Shown here: positions 53,590-63,725 of the stretch, one piece after another
How positions within the stretch are numbered: position 1 is the first letter of the stretch
Layout of the letters: each line of letters starts with the position of its first letter
DNA from: Sphingomonas sp. Leaf9
GTDB lineage: Bacteria; Pseudomonadota; Alphaproteobacteria; Sphingomonadales; Sphingomonadaceae
Length of the DNA: 64,000 nt
NCBI RefSeq assembly: GCF_001421355.1
Contig: NZ_LMKC01000004.1
Location: 186,001-250,000, forward strand
Reading direction: 5' to 3'
The notes under the pieces: generated by a model
Told to the model about the DNA's origin: nothing
The model's database searches: none
What the model saw: only the letters and a program-made list of their open reading frames with translations
Program-made: the position numbers and the translations under genes

Positions 53590-54336
53590 TCAGGCCACCC
53601 CATCCCACACCAGCTTCACCCCCACCGCGATCATCAGCACATAGATCGCGGTGTAGAACCGGTTCGCCGACACCCGCCGCACCAGCCACACGCCGGCAAC
53701 GGTCGATGCAATCGCCACCGGCAGCAGCGCCGCCGAGGTGGTGAGGTTCGCCCGCGTGAACTGGTCGAGCGCCAGATAGGCCGGCACCTTCAGCCAGTTG
53801 ACCGCACCGAAGAACAGCGCGGTCGTGCCGACCAGCACATCGCGCGGCAGCTGGCGCGGCAGCACCCATAGCTGGAAGGGCGGCTGGCCGGCATGGGCGA
53901 CTTGGCTGGTAAAGCCCGACGCGACGCCGAACAGCGTGCCGACCCAGCCCGGCGACCGGGTGGCGACCGGCATCCCGCGGCGTTCGATCCGCAGCCGCCA
54001 CAGTCCGAACGCAACCGAAATCGCGCCGACCACCGCCAGCACCGCCGAAGGCCGCACCGTGCTGGCAAAGCCATAGCCCAGTACGATGCCCAGCCCCGCG
54101 CCCGGCAGCATCCAGCCGATCACCCGCCAGTCGATCGTCCGGCGGAATGCCCAGATGCCGACCACATCCTGCACGATCAGGATCGGCAACAGGATCGCCG
54201 CCGCGCGTACCGGATCGATCGCCAGCGCCAGCATCGGCAGCGACAGGGCGCCCATGCCGGAAAAGCCACCCTTGGCCAGCCCGAGCAGCATCACCGCCGG
54301 CACCGCCAGCGCATAGAAGAACGGGTCGACGATCAC
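53590..54336 (-). CDS. TSUP-family (TauE/SafE) membrane transporter
   Basis: 248 residues from GTG 54336, with 7-8 hydrophobic helices. The repeated TSUP signature is visible as LLGLAKGGFSGMGALSLPML (about 18-37) and LFGVASGFTSQVAHAGQPPF (about 131-150). These proteins move sulfite, organosulfonates or related anions; the substrate here is unknown. Its start overlaps the end region of the 127-aa gene within the leftward crtZ operon. Confidence 0.88.
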   Translation of the reverse strand: MIVDPFFYALAVPAVMLLGLAKGGFSGMGALSLPMLALAIDPVRAAAILLPILIVQDVVGIWAFRRTIDWRVIGWMLPGAGLGIVLGYGFASTVRPSAVLAVVGAISVAFGLWRLRIERRGMPVATRSPGWVGTLFGVASGFTSQVAHAGQPPFQLWVLPRQLPRDVLVGTTALFFGAVNWLKVPAYLALDQFTRANLTTSAALLPVAIASTVAGVWLVRRVSANRFYTAIYVLMIAVGVKLVWDGVA

Positions 54337-54340
54337 GGTG

Positions 54341-54724
54341 TCAGTCGCGCCGGTCCTGCAACGCCTGCGCAATGCGGAACAGCGCCAGCACGCCGACCGC
54401 CAGCACGGCGACCAGCGCCAGCACGGCATAGGTCAGCACCGCCAACCCGTCGGAGACGCTGCGCGTGGCGGCGGCCTGTTGCGCCATCGCGGCACTCTCC
54501 GCCGTTTCGACGCGCGGCGCGCCGGTGGTGAAGGGCGCAGGCGGCGGCAACGGCGCGCCGGTGCGCGGATCGACCCTTCCGGCGGCATCGGTGCCAACTT
54601 CCGCGCCCGAACGTGACGATCCGCCCTTGGTCGACATGGTTGCCACCGCACCGACCATCGCCAGCGTGGCGAAGATCGCCAGCACCCACGACAGCGCCCG
54701 CGCCTGCCACCCGCCGGCGGTCAT
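54341..54724 (-). CDS. Two-helix membrane protein between crtZ and the TSUP gene
   Basis: 127 residues. Membrane helices at about 11-30 ([20 protein letters not shown]) and 92-116 ([20 protein letters not shown]), joined by a polar Pro/Thr-rich loop ([20 protein letters not shown]). The ATG overlaps the crtZ stop (ATGA, 54721-54724). No family recognised; function unknown. Confidence 0.72.
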   Translation of the reverse strand: MTAGGWQARALSWVLAIFATLAMVGAVATMSTKGGSSRSGAEVGTDAAGRVDPRTGAPLPPPAPFTTGAPRVETAESAAMAQQAAATRSVSDGLAVLTYAVLALVAVLAVGVLALFRIAQALQDRRD

Positions 54725-55275
54725 GGATGCTCGACGGGGTCGCGGGTCTGCGCGGTCGGCGCGCGGACCCCGGCATTGCCGCGCCGCTTCAACTCGGCCT
54801 TCAGGTCCTCGGGCCTCGGCGCCCACAGGAACCCGAAGCTGACCGTGCCGCGCTTGCTCTCGACCGCATGGTGCAGCCGGTGGGCGGAAATGATCCGCTT
54901 CATATAGCGCGACTGCGGCAGATAGCGGTGGTTCAGCCGGCGATGCACGATGATGTCGTGGAACCCGAAATAGATCGCGCCATAGGCGGCGATGCCGGCC
55001 CCGATCCAGATCGTGCCCGGCCACCAGCCCCATTGCACCCCGCCCAGCAGCAGCACGATCGACGGCACCGCAAAGATCGCGGCGTACAGGTCGTTCCACT
55101 CCCAATTGCCATGGCGCGGCGCATGGTGGCTGGCGTGCAGGAACCAGCCCGGCCCGTGCATCAGCCAGCGATGCGCGACATAGGCGAAGCCTTCCATGAA
55201 GATCACGGTGGCGAGGAAGATCAGGATGCCGATGGCCCAGTGCATGGCGGCGATATAGCGGCTCGGCCGGGACAT
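54721..55275 (-). CDS. crtZ: Beta-carotene hydroxylase CrtZ
   Basis: 184 residues. A membrane di-iron fatty-acid-hydroxylase fold that adds the 3 and 3' hydroxyls to beta-carotene rings, giving zeaxanthin and onward to sphingomonad pigments. The histidine boxes are AHRWLMHG (about 34-41), [12 protein letters not shown] (about 45-56), [13 protein letters not shown] and [11 protein letters not shown]. Start 55275 has AAGG eight bases upstream; ATG 55245 is a second option. It heads a leftward operon with the 127-aa protein and the TSUP transporter. Other crt genes are not here. Confidence 0.94.
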   Translation of the reverse strand: MSRPSRYIAAMHWAIGILIFLATVIFMEGFAYVAHRWLMHGPGWFLHASHHAPRHGNWEWNDLYAAIFAVPSIVLLLGGVQWGWWPGTIWIGAGIAAYGAIYFGFHDIIVHRRLNHRYLPQSRYMKRIISAHRLHHAVESKRGTVSFGFLWAPRPEDLKAELKRRGNAGVRAPTAQTRDPVEHP

Positions 55276-55467
55276 TGCGACGCCTTAGCGCGCGGTTCGC
55301 CCTTGTGGGCGCGCCCGGCAGCAATCCCCCTGCCGATTCCGATGAAGCATTTGCGACGCAATTGCATTACTGCGCTTTCGGACTGGATTCGCCTGCGCGC
55401 ATGTGCTTTACGCGCGGCAACTTCGCAAACCTGCGTACAACCACCCGAGAGGCGGAAGGCGAATCCC

Positions 55468-56667
55468 ATGAACATTCACGAATATCAGGCCAAGGAACTG
55501 CTCGCGAAGTTCGGCGTGCCCGTCCCCGCCGGCTATGCCGCGCTGACCGTCGACGAAGCCGTCGAGGCCGCAGGCAAGCTCCCCGGGCCGCTGTACGTCG
55601 TCAAGTCGCAGATCCACGCCGGCGGCCGTGGCAAGGGCAAGTTCAAGGAACTGGGCCCCGACGCCAAGGGCGGTGTCCGCCTCGCATGGAACCTCGACGA
55701 AGTGCGTGCGCACGCGACCGACATGCTCGGCAACACGCTGGTCACGATCCAGACCGGCGACGCGGGCAAGCAGGTCAACCGCCTGTACGTGACCGACGGC
55801 GCGAACATCGCCCAGGAATTCTACCTCGCGCTGCTCGTCAACCGCGCGACCGGTCGTGTCTCTATGGTTGCCAGCACCGAAGGCGGCATGGACATCGAAA
55901 CCGTGGCGCATGACACGCCCGAGAAGATCCATTCGATCGACATCGACACCGCGACCGGCTTCATGCCGCACCACGGCCGCGCCATCGCCGCCGCGCTGGA
56001 GCTGAAGGGTGACCTCGCCAAGCAGGCCGCTAGCGTCGCATCGAAGCTGTATGACGCGTTCCTCGGCACCGATGCCGAGCAGATCGAGATCAACCCGCTG
56101 GCCGTTACCGAGGAAGGCCAGCTGGTCGTGCTCGACGCCAAGGTCGCCTTCGACGGCAACGCCATGTTCCGTCACAAGGACCTGATGGAACTGCGCGACA
56201 CGACCGAAGAAGACGCGATGGAGCTGGAGGCGTCGAAGTACGACCTGGCGTACATCAAGCTCGACGGTGACATCGGCTGCATGGTCAACGGCGCGGGCCT
56301 GGCCATGGCGACGATGGACATCATCAAGCTGAACGGCATGTTCCCAGCCAACTTCCTCGACGTCGGCGGCGGCGCGAACAAGGAAAAGGTGACCGCGGCG
56401 TTCAAGATCATTCTCGCCGATCCGGCGGTGAAGGGCATCCTCGTCAACATCTTCGGCGGGATCATGAAGTGCGACATCATCGCGGAGGGCATCGTCGCCG
56501 CTGCGAAGGAAGTGAACCTGTCGGTGCCGCTGGTCGTCCGTCTGGAAGGGACCAACGTGCAGGCCGGCAAGGACATCCTCGCCAATTCGGGCCTCGCGAT
56601 CGTTCCGGCCAACGACCTGGGCGATGCCGCCAAGAAGATCGTCGCGGAAGTGCAAAAGGCGGCCTGA
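55468..56667 (+). CDS. sucC: Succinate--CoA ligase [ADP-forming] subunit beta
   Basis: 399 residues. ATP-grasp domain opening [33 protein letters not shown] (about 49-61), [20 protein letters not shown] (about 208-227), and the C-terminal ligase part with [17 protein letters not shown] (about 273-289) and [15 protein letters not shown]. It forms the TCA-cycle enzyme with SucD, but sucD does not follow; a terminator does, so the two subunits are encoded apart. Confidence 0.96.
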   Translation: MNIHEYQAKELLAKFGVPVPAGYAALTVDEAVEAAGKLPGPLYVVKSQIHAGGRGKGKFKELGPDAKGGVRLAWNLDEVRAHATDMLGNTLVTIQTGDAGKQVNRLYVTDGANIAQEFYLALLVNRATGRVSMVASTEGGMDIETVAHDTPEKIHSIDIDTATGFMPHHGRAIAAALELKGDLAKQAASVASKLYDAFLGTDAEQIEINPLAVTEEGQLVVLDAKVAFDGNAMFRHKDLMELRDTTEEDAMELEASKYDLAYIKLDGDIGCMVNGAGLAMATMDIIKLNGMFPANFLDVGGGANKEKVTAAFKIILADPAVKGILVNIFGGIMKCDIIAEGIVAAAKEVNLSVPLVVRLEGTNVQAGKDILANSGLAIVPANDLGDAAKKIVAEVQKAA

Positions 56668-56693
56668 TCGCCCTCTGCCTGCGACGGAGAGAA

Positions 56694-56724
56694 GGGTCCG
56701 GGCGGAAACGTCCGGGCCCTTTTT
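56694..56724 (+). terminator. Rho-independent terminator of sucC
   Basis: 56694-56704 and 56709-56719 pair over 11 bp (two G-T pairs) with a GAAA loop, followed by five T residues. It lies 26 bp after the sucC stop. Confidence 0.92.
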
Positions 56725-56868
56725 CGTTTGGCCTGTGGGCGATTCGGGTTAGGGTCGCCACCTGCCGCTACGGCGTCCCGGCGTTTCCATACCGGACTTG
56801 CGAAAACCACGCAAAACCGCCACGGATATAGCCAACGCCATCGCGTAAAGTTTTGAGAGGGAGTGCCC

Positions 56869-57618
56869 ATGAAGGTGCTGGTGCCGATCAAGCGTGTGCT
56901 TGATTACAATGTGAAGCCCCGCGTGAAGGCGGACGGGTCGGGCGTCGACCTGGCCAACGTCAAGATGAGCATGAACCCGTTCGACGAGATCGCGGTCGAG
57001 GAAGCCATCCGCCTTAAGGAAAAGGGCGTGGCGACCGAGATCGTCGTCGTGTCGATCGGCGAGCAGAAGGCGCAGGACACGCTGCGCACCGCGCTTGCCA
57101 TGGGTGCCGATCGCGCGATCCTGATTACCAGCGAGACCAAGGTCGAGCCGCTGGGCGTCGCCAAGCTGCTGAAGGCGGTGATCGACGAAGAAGCGCCGCA
57201 GCTGGTGATCCTTGGCAAGCAGGCGATCGACGACGACAACAACCAGACCGGCCAGATGCTGGCCGCGCTCACCGGCTATCCGCAGGGCACCTTTGCCAGC
57301 AAGGTCGAGGTTGCCGGCGACAAGGTGAACGTGACGCGCGAAGTCGATGGCGGGCTGGAAACGGTTTCGCTCTCGCTGCCGGCGATCGTCACTACCGACC
57401 TGCGCCTGAACGAGCCGCGCTATGCGTCGCTGCCCAACATCATGAAGGCCAAGTCGAAGCCGCTGGCGGCCAAGACCGCCGCCGAGCTGGGCGTGGACGT
57501 CACCCCACGCCTGACGACGGTCAAGGTCGAGGAACCGGCCAAGCGCCAGGCGGGCGTGAAGGTCGCCGATGTCGACGAACTGGTCGGCAAGCTCAAGACG
57601 CTGGGAGTGGTCGCATGA
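56869..57618 (+). CDS. etfB: Electron transfer flavoprotein subunit beta
   Basis: 249 residues. Opening [20 protein letters not shown], then [17 protein letters not shown] (about 36-52) and the AMP-binding/recognition-loop region [20 protein letters not shown] (about 116-135). The ATG at 56869 follows GAGAGGGAG; a GTG six bases earlier is less likely. With EtfA it passes electrons from acyl-CoA dehydrogenases to ETF-ubiquinone oxidoreductase. Overlaps etfA by 4 bp. Confidence 0.96.
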   Translation: MKVLVPIKRVLDYNVKPRVKADGSGVDLANVKMSMNPFDEIAVEEAIRLKEKGVATEIVVVSIGEQKAQDTLRTALAMGADRAILITSETKVEPLGVAKLLKAVIDEEAPQLVILGKQAIDDDNNQTGQMLAALTGYPQGTFASKVEVAGDKVNVTREVDGGLETVSLSLPAIVTTDLRLNEPRYASLPNIMKAKSKPLAAKTAAELGVDVTPRLTTVKVEEPAKRQAGVKVADVDELVGKLKTLGVVA

Positions 57619-58544
57619 AGACGCTGGTTTGGGTCGAACATGACGGCCAGTCGGTCAAGGACGCGACCTATGCGACCGTCACTGCCGCTGCGAAGCTGGG
57701 CGAGGTCGAGCTGCTGGTCGCCGGGCAAGGCGTTGATGGCGTGGCACAGGCCGCCGCGCAGATTGCCGGCGTGTCCAAGGTGCTGGTCGCCGACGATGCC
57801 GCCTTTGCCCATAATCTGGCCGAGAACGCTGCGCCGCTGGTCGTCGAATTGATGGGCAGCCATGACGCGTTCGTCGCGCCGGCGACCACGACGGGCAAGA
57901 ACATCGCGCCGCGCGTCGCCGCGCTGCTCGACGTGATGCAGATCAGCGAAATCCTGTCGGTCGAGGGGCCGGACAGCTTTACCCGTCCGATCTATGCCGG
58001 CAACGCGATCGCCACGGTCAAGACGAGCGACCCGAAGCTGGTGCTGACGGTACGCGGCACCGCGTTCGACAAGGCGGAAGCAACCGGCGGGTCGGCCGCG
58101 GTCGAAGCGGTCGCGTCGACCGGTGACAAGGGTGTGTCGAGCTTCGTCGGTGCCGAGATCGCGGCATCGGAGCGGCCCGAGCTGACCAGCGCCAAGATCA
58201 TCGTCTCGGGCGGTCGTGCGCTGGGATCGGAAGAGCAGTTCCATGCGCTGATCGACCCGCTGGCCGACAAGCTGAACGCTGCCGTCGGTGCCTCGCGCGC
58301 GGCGGTCGATGCGGGCTATGCTCCCAACGACTATCAGGTCGGCCAGACCGGCAAGATCGTCGCCCCCGAGGTCTATATCGCGGTCGGGATTTCCGGCGCG
58401 ATCCAGCATCTGGCGGGTATGAAGGACAGCAAGGTCATCGTCGCGATCAACAAGGACGAGGATGCGCCGATCTTCCAGGTCGCCGATGTCGGGCTGGTGG
58501 GGGATCTGTTCACGGTGGTGCCGGAGTTGACCGCCAAGCTTTGA
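57615..58544 (+). CDS. etfA: Electron transfer flavoprotein subunit alpha
   Basis: 309 residues. The C-terminal FAD domain shows [18 protein letters not shown] (about 195-212), [20 protein letters not shown] (about 227-246), [19 protein letters not shown] (about 253-271) and [20 protein letters not shown]. It starts inside the etfB stop (ATGA). A strong terminator lies about 95 bp downstream. Confidence 0.96.
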   Translation: MKTLVWVEHDGQSVKDATYATVTAAAKLGEVELLVAGQGVDGVAQAAAQIAGVSKVLVADDAAFAHNLAENAAPLVVELMGSHDAFVAPATTTGKNIAPRVAALLDVMQISEILSVEGPDSFTRPIYAGNAIATVKTSDPKLVLTVRGTAFDKAEATGGSAAVEAVASTGDKGVSSFVGAEIAASERPELTSAKIIVSGGRALGSEEQFHALIDPLADKLNAAVGASRAAVDAGYAPNDYQVGQTGKIVAPEVYIAVGISGAIQHLAGMKDSKVIVAINKDEDAPIFQVADVGLVGDLFTVVPELTAKL

Positions 58545-58636
58545 GCGAAGCAGCGTAAGCTGCTGAACGGTGCGCAAGGGGCAACGCCCCGAGCGCACAA
58601 AGCGGCGACGGCCGGCGTCGCCACAGCGACGACCGA

Positions 58637-58666
58637 CGACGCGGGATTTACTCCCGCGTCGTTTTT
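58637..58666 (+). terminator. Rho-independent terminator of etfBA
   Basis: CGACGCGGGA (58637-58646) and TCCCGCGTCG (58652-58661) form a perfect 10-bp stem with a TTTAC loop, followed by five T residues (58662-58666). Confidence 0.92.
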
Positions 58667-58675
58667 CTGGGTGAC

Positions 58676-58696
58676 TCCTCCCCGTGCCGGGGAGGA
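58676..58696. repeat. Solitary second stem of the CCCCCTCCACC repeat family
   Basis: Positions 58676-58696 (TCCTCCCC GTGCC GGGGAGGA) match the outer stem of the repeats at 44324 and 62114 without the inner hairpin half; a truncated copy, just before the end of the following gene. Confidence 0.6.
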
Positions 58697-58709
58697 CCGC
58701 CGCCGCCCC

Positions 58710-59222
58710 TTACTTCGCCGCGATCGGCAGCGGCACTGCCGGGTCGAGCGGGATCGCCACGCGCTTTGCCCGCTCCTTCTTCGACGGGCCGCCCTTCACC
58801 CCGCGGATGATGTCGCCGACCAGCTTGCCGACATCCTTGTATTCGCCCGGTTCCTCGCAGCAGCTGCCCGGATCGATCAGCTTGCCGATCGCGCGGATCG
58901 CGAAGACCCCGCCGCCGATCATGTCGACGCCGGTGGTGCAGCCCTCCGACCGGGTGGCGCAGGGATCGGCCGCCGCCAGCGCAGCACCGCGCCCGTCGGC
59001 ATAGGGATTGGACGCCAGCGGCCGGTCGGGCGGCGTACGTTCTCCGGGCAGCGGAAGGCGCGGGTCACGCGCACCTTCGCCGCACACGACGATTTCGTCG
59101 TCCTGCGAATTGCGCCGGCGCGACACGCAAGGGTCGACGAGGATCGAGATACGCTCGGGCGGGGCGTTCAACGGTACGGCGGGCGTGGCGACCTGTCCCA
59201 GCAGCACCAGCATGGCATACAT
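58710..59222 (-). CDS. Secreted protein with DEIVVCGEG motif, 170 aa
   Basis: 170 residues from ATG 59222, with GGGAG eight bases upstream. N-terminal signal ([19 protein letters not shown]). The mature part has [20 protein letters not shown] (about 27-46) running into VCGEG and [11 protein letters not shown], then [20 protein letters not shown] and a [20 protein letters not shown] stretch. It has six Cys, suggesting disulfides. The C-D/E-E-I-V-V-C core followed by an Arg/Pro stretch resembles the protein at 18293-18691. Function unknown. Confidence 0.75.
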   Translation of the reverse strand: MYAMLVLLGQVATPAVPLNAPPERISILVDPCVSRRRNSQDDEIVVCGEGARDPRLPLPGERTPPDRPLASNPYADGRGAALAAADPCATRSEGCTTGVDMIGGGVFAIRAIGKLIDPGSCCEEPGEYKDVGKLVGDIIRGVKGGPSKKERAKRVAIPLDPAVPLPIAAK

Positions 59223-59308
59223 CGGCCCGTCTCCCATATCCGCGGCGCATGGCCGATGGCGTGCGTAGCACTTGTCGGGCCCATGGGCGACGGATTAGCG
59301 TGAGCCCC

Positions 59309-60541
59309 ATGATCCTGCCGCTCCTGCTGCTCGCCGCCGCCCAGGCCCCTGCCCCGTCCGCACAGGACCGCGCGCGTGCCGAGCGCGTACTGGAGCGCGC
59401 GCCGATCATCGACGGGCATAACGACTTGCCGTGGGGCATCCGCGAACATCACCATGCCGCGGTCGAATCGGTCGACCTGACCAAGGACACCAGCCGGATC
59501 GACCCGCCGCTGCAGACCGACCTCGCCCGGCTGAAGCGCGGTCATGTCGGCGGGCAGTTCTGGTCGGTGTGGATTCCGGCGACGACCACCGGGCCGCAGG
59601 CGGTGGAAACTACGATCGAGCAGATCGATATCGTCCGCCGGATGATCGGTGCGAACCCGACGCGGATGGCGCTGGCGCGCGATGCGGCGGACATGGCGCG
59701 CATCGCGAAGAGCGGGCGCGTCGCCTCGCTGATCGGCGTGGAGGGCGGGCACCAGATCGCCGGGCGGCTGTCGGTGCTGCGTCAATATTATAACCTCGGC
59801 GTGCGGTACATGACGCTGACGCATACCAAGAGCGTCGGCTGGGCCGATGCGTCGACCGACACCCCGCAGGCGAACGGCCTGACCCCGTTCGGGCGGCAGG
59901 TGGTGCGCGAGATGAACCGGCTGGGCATGCTGATCGACATCGCCCATGTGTCCGACGCTACGATGGCGGCGGCTCTGGCGGAATCGAAGGCACCGGTGAT
60001 CGCGTCGCACTCCAATGCCCGCGCGCTGGCCGACCGGCCGCGCAACATTCCCGACGACCTGCTGCGGCAAATCGGGGCGAAGGGCGGCGTGGTGATGGTC
60101 AATGCCTATCCCGCGTTCCTGTCGGCGCAGTGGAACGAGTGGGACAATCGGCGCGGTGCCTATGCCAAGGCGCAGGGGCTGCCCGGCAACCTGTATAACG
60201 CACAGGCCCCGGCGGCGATGAAGGCGTGGGAGGCGGCCAACCCCGCCCCGCGGGTAACGGCGGCAACCATGGCCGATCATGTCGAGCATATCGCCAAACT
60301 GGCGGGACGCGCGTCGGTCGGCATCGGCGGCGATTATGACGGGATTTCGGGCACCGGGCCGGAGGGGATGGGCGGCGTCGACGGCTATCCGCTGCTGTTC
60401 GCCGAACTGGCCCGGCGCGGATGGAGCGACGCCGATCTGGCGGCGCTGGCGCAGGGCAATGTGCTGCGCGTGCTGGGACAGGCCGAGGCGGTGGCGAAGG
60501 CGATGGCCGGTGCGCGCCCGGTCGACGCGACCTATCCCTGA
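59309..60541 (+). CDS. Membrane dipeptidase (M19, renal dipeptidase family)
   Basis: 410 residues. Signal peptide about 1-16 (MILPLLLLAAAQAPAPSA). Zinc ligands by family position: His and Asp in IIDGHNDLPWGIRE (about 34-47), Glu in LIGVEGGHQIAGRLS (about 143-157), His in IASHSNARAL (about 231-240), with IGGDYDGISGTGPEGMGGVD (about 334-353) near the substrate site. Hydrolyses dipeptides, often including D-residues, in the periplasm. GTG 59300 is an alternative start. Confidence 0.92.
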   Translation: MILPLLLLAAAQAPAPSAQDRARAERVLERAPIIDGHNDLPWGIREHHHAAVESVDLTKDTSRIDPPLQTDLARLKRGHVGGQFWSVWIPATTTGPQAVETTIEQIDIVRRMIGANPTRMALARDAADMARIAKSGRVASLIGVEGGHQIAGRLSVLRQYYNLGVRYMTLTHTKSVGWADASTDTPQANGLTPFGRQVVREMNRLGMLIDIAHVSDATMAAALAESKAPVIASHSNARALADRPRNIPDDLLRQIGAKGGVVMVNAYPAFLSAQWNEWDNRRGAYAKAQGLPGNLYNAQAPAAMKAWEAANPAPRVTAATMADHVEHIAKLAGRASVGIGGDYDGISGTGPEGMGGVDGYPLLFAELARRGWSDADLAALAQGNVLRVLGQAEAVAKAMAGARPVDATYP

Positions 60542-60595
60542 CAATCCTGACGGCCATTGCGGGACGGCAGGCACCGTCCCGCAATCGCGTCGCGA

Positions 60596-61414
60596 TCAGT
60601 CGCGCAGCAAGTCGTTGATGCTGGTCTTGCTGCGGGTCTGGGCATCGACCCGCTTGACGATGACCGCGCAGTACAGCGCGGGCTTGCCATCGCCGCCGCC
60701 GATCGATCCGGGCACGACCACCGCATAGGGGGGGACTTCGCCGCGGAAGACTTCGCCGGTCGCGCGGTCGATGATCTTGGTCGATGCGCCGAGGTACACG
60801 CCCATCGACAGTACTGCGCCTTCGCCGACGCGCACGCCTTCGGCAACTTCTGCACGCGCGCCGATGAACGCGCCGTCGCCGATGATGACCGGATCGGCCT
60901 GCAGCGGCTCGAGCACGCCACCGATGCCGGCACCACCCGAAAGGTGGACGTTCTTGCCGATCTGCGCGCAGCTGCCGACCGTCGCCCAGGTGTCGACCAT
61001 CGTGCCTTCGCCGACATAGGCGCCGATGTTGACGAAGCTCGGCATCAGGATCGCGCCCTTGCCGACGAATGCGCCGCGGCGGACGATGCTGCCCGGTACC
61101 GCACGGAAACCGGCTTCGCGGAAGCGGTGCTCGCCCCAGCCGGTGAACTTGCTCGGCACCTTGTCGAACCAGTTGGTGCCGCCGGGGCCGTCCATGATGG
61201 CGTTGTCGTTCAGGCGGAACGACAACAGCACCGCCTTCTTCAGCCACTGGTTCACCTGCCAGCCGCCCTCGACCGGTTCGGCCACGCGCGCCTCGCCCGA
61301 ATCGAGCAGCGCCAGCGCGGCGTCGACCGCCTCGCGGACCTCACCCTGGGTGTGGACGGTCAGCTCGGCACGGTTTTCCCAGGCGGCGTCGATCTGGGCG
61401 GCAAGGTCGGTCAT
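60596..61414 (-). CDS. dapD: Tetrahydrodipicolinate N-succinyltransferase
   Basis: 272 residues. An N-terminal helical part, then the left-handed beta-helix hexapeptide repeats ([24 protein letters not shown] region about 105-235: [40 protein letters not shown]). It makes N-succinyl-2-amino-6-ketopimelate in the diaminopimelate/lysine pathway. GGAGGAATC precedes the ATG. The start overlaps the stop of the HAD phosphatase gene upstream. Confidence 0.95.
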   Translation of the reverse strand: MTDLAAQIDAAWENRAELTVHTQGEVREAVDAALALLDSGEARVAEPVEGGWQVNQWLKKAVLLSFRLNDNAIMDGPGGTNWFDKVPSKFTGWGEHRFREAGFRAVPGSIVRRGAFVGKGAILMPSFVNIGAYVGEGTMVDTWATVGSCAQIGKNVHLSGGAGIGGVLEPLQADPVIIGDGAFIGARAEVAEGVRVGEGAVLSMGVYLGASTKIIDRATGEVFRGEVPPYAVVVPGSIGGGDGKPALYCAVIVKRVDAQTRSKTSINDLLRD

Positions 61415-62073
61415 GATTCCTCCACGAAGCGTAGCCACGCGACGATGTCGTGCGTGGTGTAATCGATATGGTCGCGGGCCACCGGCGGCCCCTGTTCGGA
61501 CCCGTTGTCGACCCAGACCGTCGTCATGCCCACCTGCTTGGCGGGCACGAGGTTGCGCGCCATGTCCTCGGCGAACAGCGCGGTCGTCGGATCGATTTCC
61601 CATGCCGCGCAGAGGCCATCATAGGCGCTGGTGTGCGGTTTGGGGCGATAGGCGGTGGCATGGATGTCGTGGATGCCGGCAAAGCTGTCGGACAGGCCGA
61701 GCTTTTCGAGCACCCGCCGCGCATAGGGCGCATCGCCGTTGGTGAAGACCAGCTTGCGTCCCGGTAGGCGGGCAAGCAGCCCCGGCAGGTCGGGATCGGG
61801 CACCAGCGGCGACAGGTCGATATCGTGAACGAAATCGAGGAAATGATAGGGGTCGACCGACTGTTCGGCCATCAGCCCCGACAGCGACGTGCCGTGGTTG
61901 TGGAAATGCATCTTCTGCACCCGATGCGCTTCTTGCGGATCGCAATCGAGCAGGTCGCAGATATACTGCCCCATGCGCGCCTCGACCTCGGCGAACAGGT
62001 TGGACGACGCCGGGTACAGCGTGTTGTCCAGATCGAAGATCCAGTCGCGGACATGGGATAGCGCGGGCAGCAT
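61411..62073 (-). CDS. HAD hydrolase, pyrimidine 5'-nucleotidase type
   Basis: 220 residues. HAD motif [18 protein letters not shown] with Asp14 and Asp16, motif [21 protein letters not shown] (about 109-127), motif [15 protein letters not shown] and motif [21 protein letters not shown] (about 163-181). The cap region ([17 protein letters not shown]) is like the SDT1/YjjG-type pyrimidine nucleotidases. Dephosphorylates nucleoside monophosphates or other small phosphates. Overlaps dapD by 4 bp. Confidence 0.9.
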   Translation of the reverse strand: MLPALSHVRDWIFDLDNTLYPASSNLFAEVEARMGQYICDLLDCDPQEAHRVQKMHFHNHGTSLSGLMAEQSVDPYHFLDFVHDIDLSPLVPDPDLPGLLARLPGRKLVFTNGDAPYARRVLEKLGLSDSFAGIHDIHATAYRPKPHTSAYDGLCAAWEIDPTTALFAEDMARNLVPAKQVGMTTVWVDNGSEQGPPVARDHIDYTTHDIVAWLRFVEES

Positions 62074-62113
62074 CGGGTCGGGGCTGTAGGCGCAGGTTGC
62101 GACGCCCGCAAGT

Positions 62114-62246
62114 TCCTCCCCGGCACGGGGAGGGGGACCAACCGCAGGTTGGTGGAGGGGGTGGCCGCGCAACGCAACCGTCGTGGATGTCGACAGCCCC
62201 CTCCACCACCGCTGCGCGGCGGTCCCCCTCCCCGTGCCGGGGAGGA
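62114..62246. repeat. Facing pair of CCCCCTCCACC-family repeats
   Basis: Copy 2 (62114-62161, inverted) and copy 3 (62197-62246) face each other across 35 bp. Their inner hairpins are ACCAACC GCA GGTTGGT and ACCACCGC TGC GCGGCGGT (one mismatch), different from copy 1 (44324) though each is self-paired. The outer stems are nearly identical in all copies. The pair fills the gap between the HAD gene and mnmA, ending 1 bp from the mnmA stop. Confidence 0.78.
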
Positions 62247-62247
62247 T

Positions 62248-63342
62248 TCAGGCTGCCTCTGTCCCCTCGATCCAGCCGCCGCCAAGCACGCGGTCGCCGG
62301 CGTAGAGCACCGCCGCCTGTCCCGGCGCGACGCCATATTCGGGGGCGTCGAATACCAGCCGCTCGCCGTCCAGCCGCGCGGGCACCGGCTTTGCCATCGA
62401 ACGCACCTTGGCGGTCAGCGGCCCGCCATGGTCGCCGCCGATCCAGTTGATATCCGACAGCCGGGCCGCGCCGACCGCCAGCGCGCTGCGCGGGCCGACC
62501 ACCAGCCGCTTGGTCGCGGGTTCGAGGCGGACGACATAGAGCGGCTCGGCAAGGCCACCGATCTCCAGCCCGCGCCGTTGCCCGACGGTATAGCCGACCA
62601 GGCCGCCATGGCGGCCCAGCACATGCCCTTCGAGGTCGACGATCTCACCGCCCTCCTGTGCCTCGGGTCGCAGCTTGCGGACCAGCGAGGCATAGTCGCC
62701 ATCGGGGACGAAGCAGATGTCCTGGCTGTCGGGCTTGCCCGCGACGCCCAGTCCCAGTTCGGTCGCGATCTCGCGCACGCGGGCCTTGGGCATCGCGCCC
62801 AGCGGAAAGCGCAGGAAGTCGAGCTGTGCCTGGGTCGTCGCGAACAGGAAATAGCTCTGGTCGCGCGCCGGATCGATCGCGCGGTGCAGTTCGGCCCCCG
62901 CCGGCCCCATCACCCGGCGGATATAATGGCCGGTCGCCAGGCAGTCGGCGCCGAGGTCGCGGGCAAGCGCGAACAGGTCGGTGAATTTCGGCCCCATGTT
63001 GCACTTCACGCAAGGGATCGGCGTGCGCCCGGCCAGATAGGCATCGGCAAAGTCGTCGATCACCGTTTCGCGAAAGCTGCTTTCATGGTCGAAGACATAA
63101 TGGGCGATGCCCAGCTTGTCGCACACCGCGCGCGCATCGCGAATGTCGCGGCCGGCGCAGCACGACCCGGCCCGCCCGACGGCCGCGCCATGGTCGTAAA
63201 GCTGCAACGTGACGCCGATCGTCTCTGCCCCCGTCGCATGGGCGAGTGCCGCCACGACCGAACTGTCGACGCCGCCCGACATCGCGACGACGATCCGCCG
63301 CGCGGAAACGGGCGCATCCAGTTGAAATTCACCAAGGTCCAT
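62248..63342 (-). CDS. mnmA: tRNA-specific 2-thiouridylase
   Basis: 364 residues. Thiolates U34 of Lys, Glu and Gln tRNAs. PP-loop [17 protein letters not shown] (about 18-34, SGGVDSS 22-28), catalytic Cys114 in [12 protein letters not shown], the second Cys210 in [15 protein letters not shown], and the beta-barrel C-terminal part ([16 protein letters not shown]). Start ATG 63342 (MDLGEFQL) is favoured; a start at 63378 would add 12 residues with poor family fit. Confidence 0.95.
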   Translation of the reverse strand: MDLGEFQLDAPVSARRIVVAMSGGVDSSVVAALAHATGAETIGVTLQLYDHGAAVGRAGSCCAGRDIRDARAVCDKLGIAHYVFDHESSFRETVIDDFADAYLAGRTPIPCVKCNMGPKFTDLFALARDLGADCLATGHYIRRVMGPAGAELHRAIDPARDQSYFLFATTQAQLDFLRFPLGAMPKARVREIATELGLGVAGKPDSQDICFVPDGDYASLVRKLRPEAQEGGEIVDLEGHVLGRHGGLVGYTVGQRRGLEIGGLAEPLYVVRLEPATKRLVVGPRSALAVGAARLSDINWIGGDHGGPLTAKVRSMAKPVPARLDGERLVFDAPEYGVAPGQAAVLYAGDRVLGGGWIEGTEAA

Positions 63343-63440
63343 GTGCCGCCAGATAGGCGTTCCCGGCCCCGGTTGCAAAAATCCTGCGCCATTTACCGGA
63401 CCTTCAACAGTGTCAGCCTATTAGCAGGGTCTAGGCCCTG

Positions 63441-63725
63441 TTGCTGGATGATGATTTGGATCTGAGCTTTGCCCGTTTCGACCGTGGTTCCACGGTCACC
63501 CCCCTGCCGACGGAGCTGGCCGTGCTGCTGGCCGCCGCGACGGGGCGGCAGGCGGCGACGCCGACGGCACGGTTGCAGACCCGGCTGGCATGGAACCGCG
63601 CGCCGGTATCCCTGCTCAATCCGGCGGACGGGGCGTTCAATGGGTGGACCGCCGCCTTGCTGCGGGGGTGCGTCGCGCCGGAATACCGGCCCGTCGCGAA
63701 GAAGTGGCAGGACACCAGCGGATGA
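63441..63725 (+). CDS. Hypothetical protein upstream of sciP, 94 aa
   Basis: 94 residues from a TTG start (AGG about 8 bases upstream; no in-frame ATG or GTG exists before it). Codon positions show the strong GC3 bias of real genes here. Sequence features: DLDLSFARFDRGSTVTPLP, an Ala-rich helix, LQTRLAWNRAPVSLLNPADG and GWTAALLRGCVAPEYRPVAK, with a single Cys. Soluble and basic. Family not recognised. It lies 99 bp before sciP in the same direction. Confidence 0.58.
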   Translation: MLDDDLDLSFARFDRGSTVTPLPTELAVLLAAATGRQAATPTARLQTRLAWNRAPVSLLNPADGAFNGWTAALLRGCVAPEYRPVAKKWQDTSG

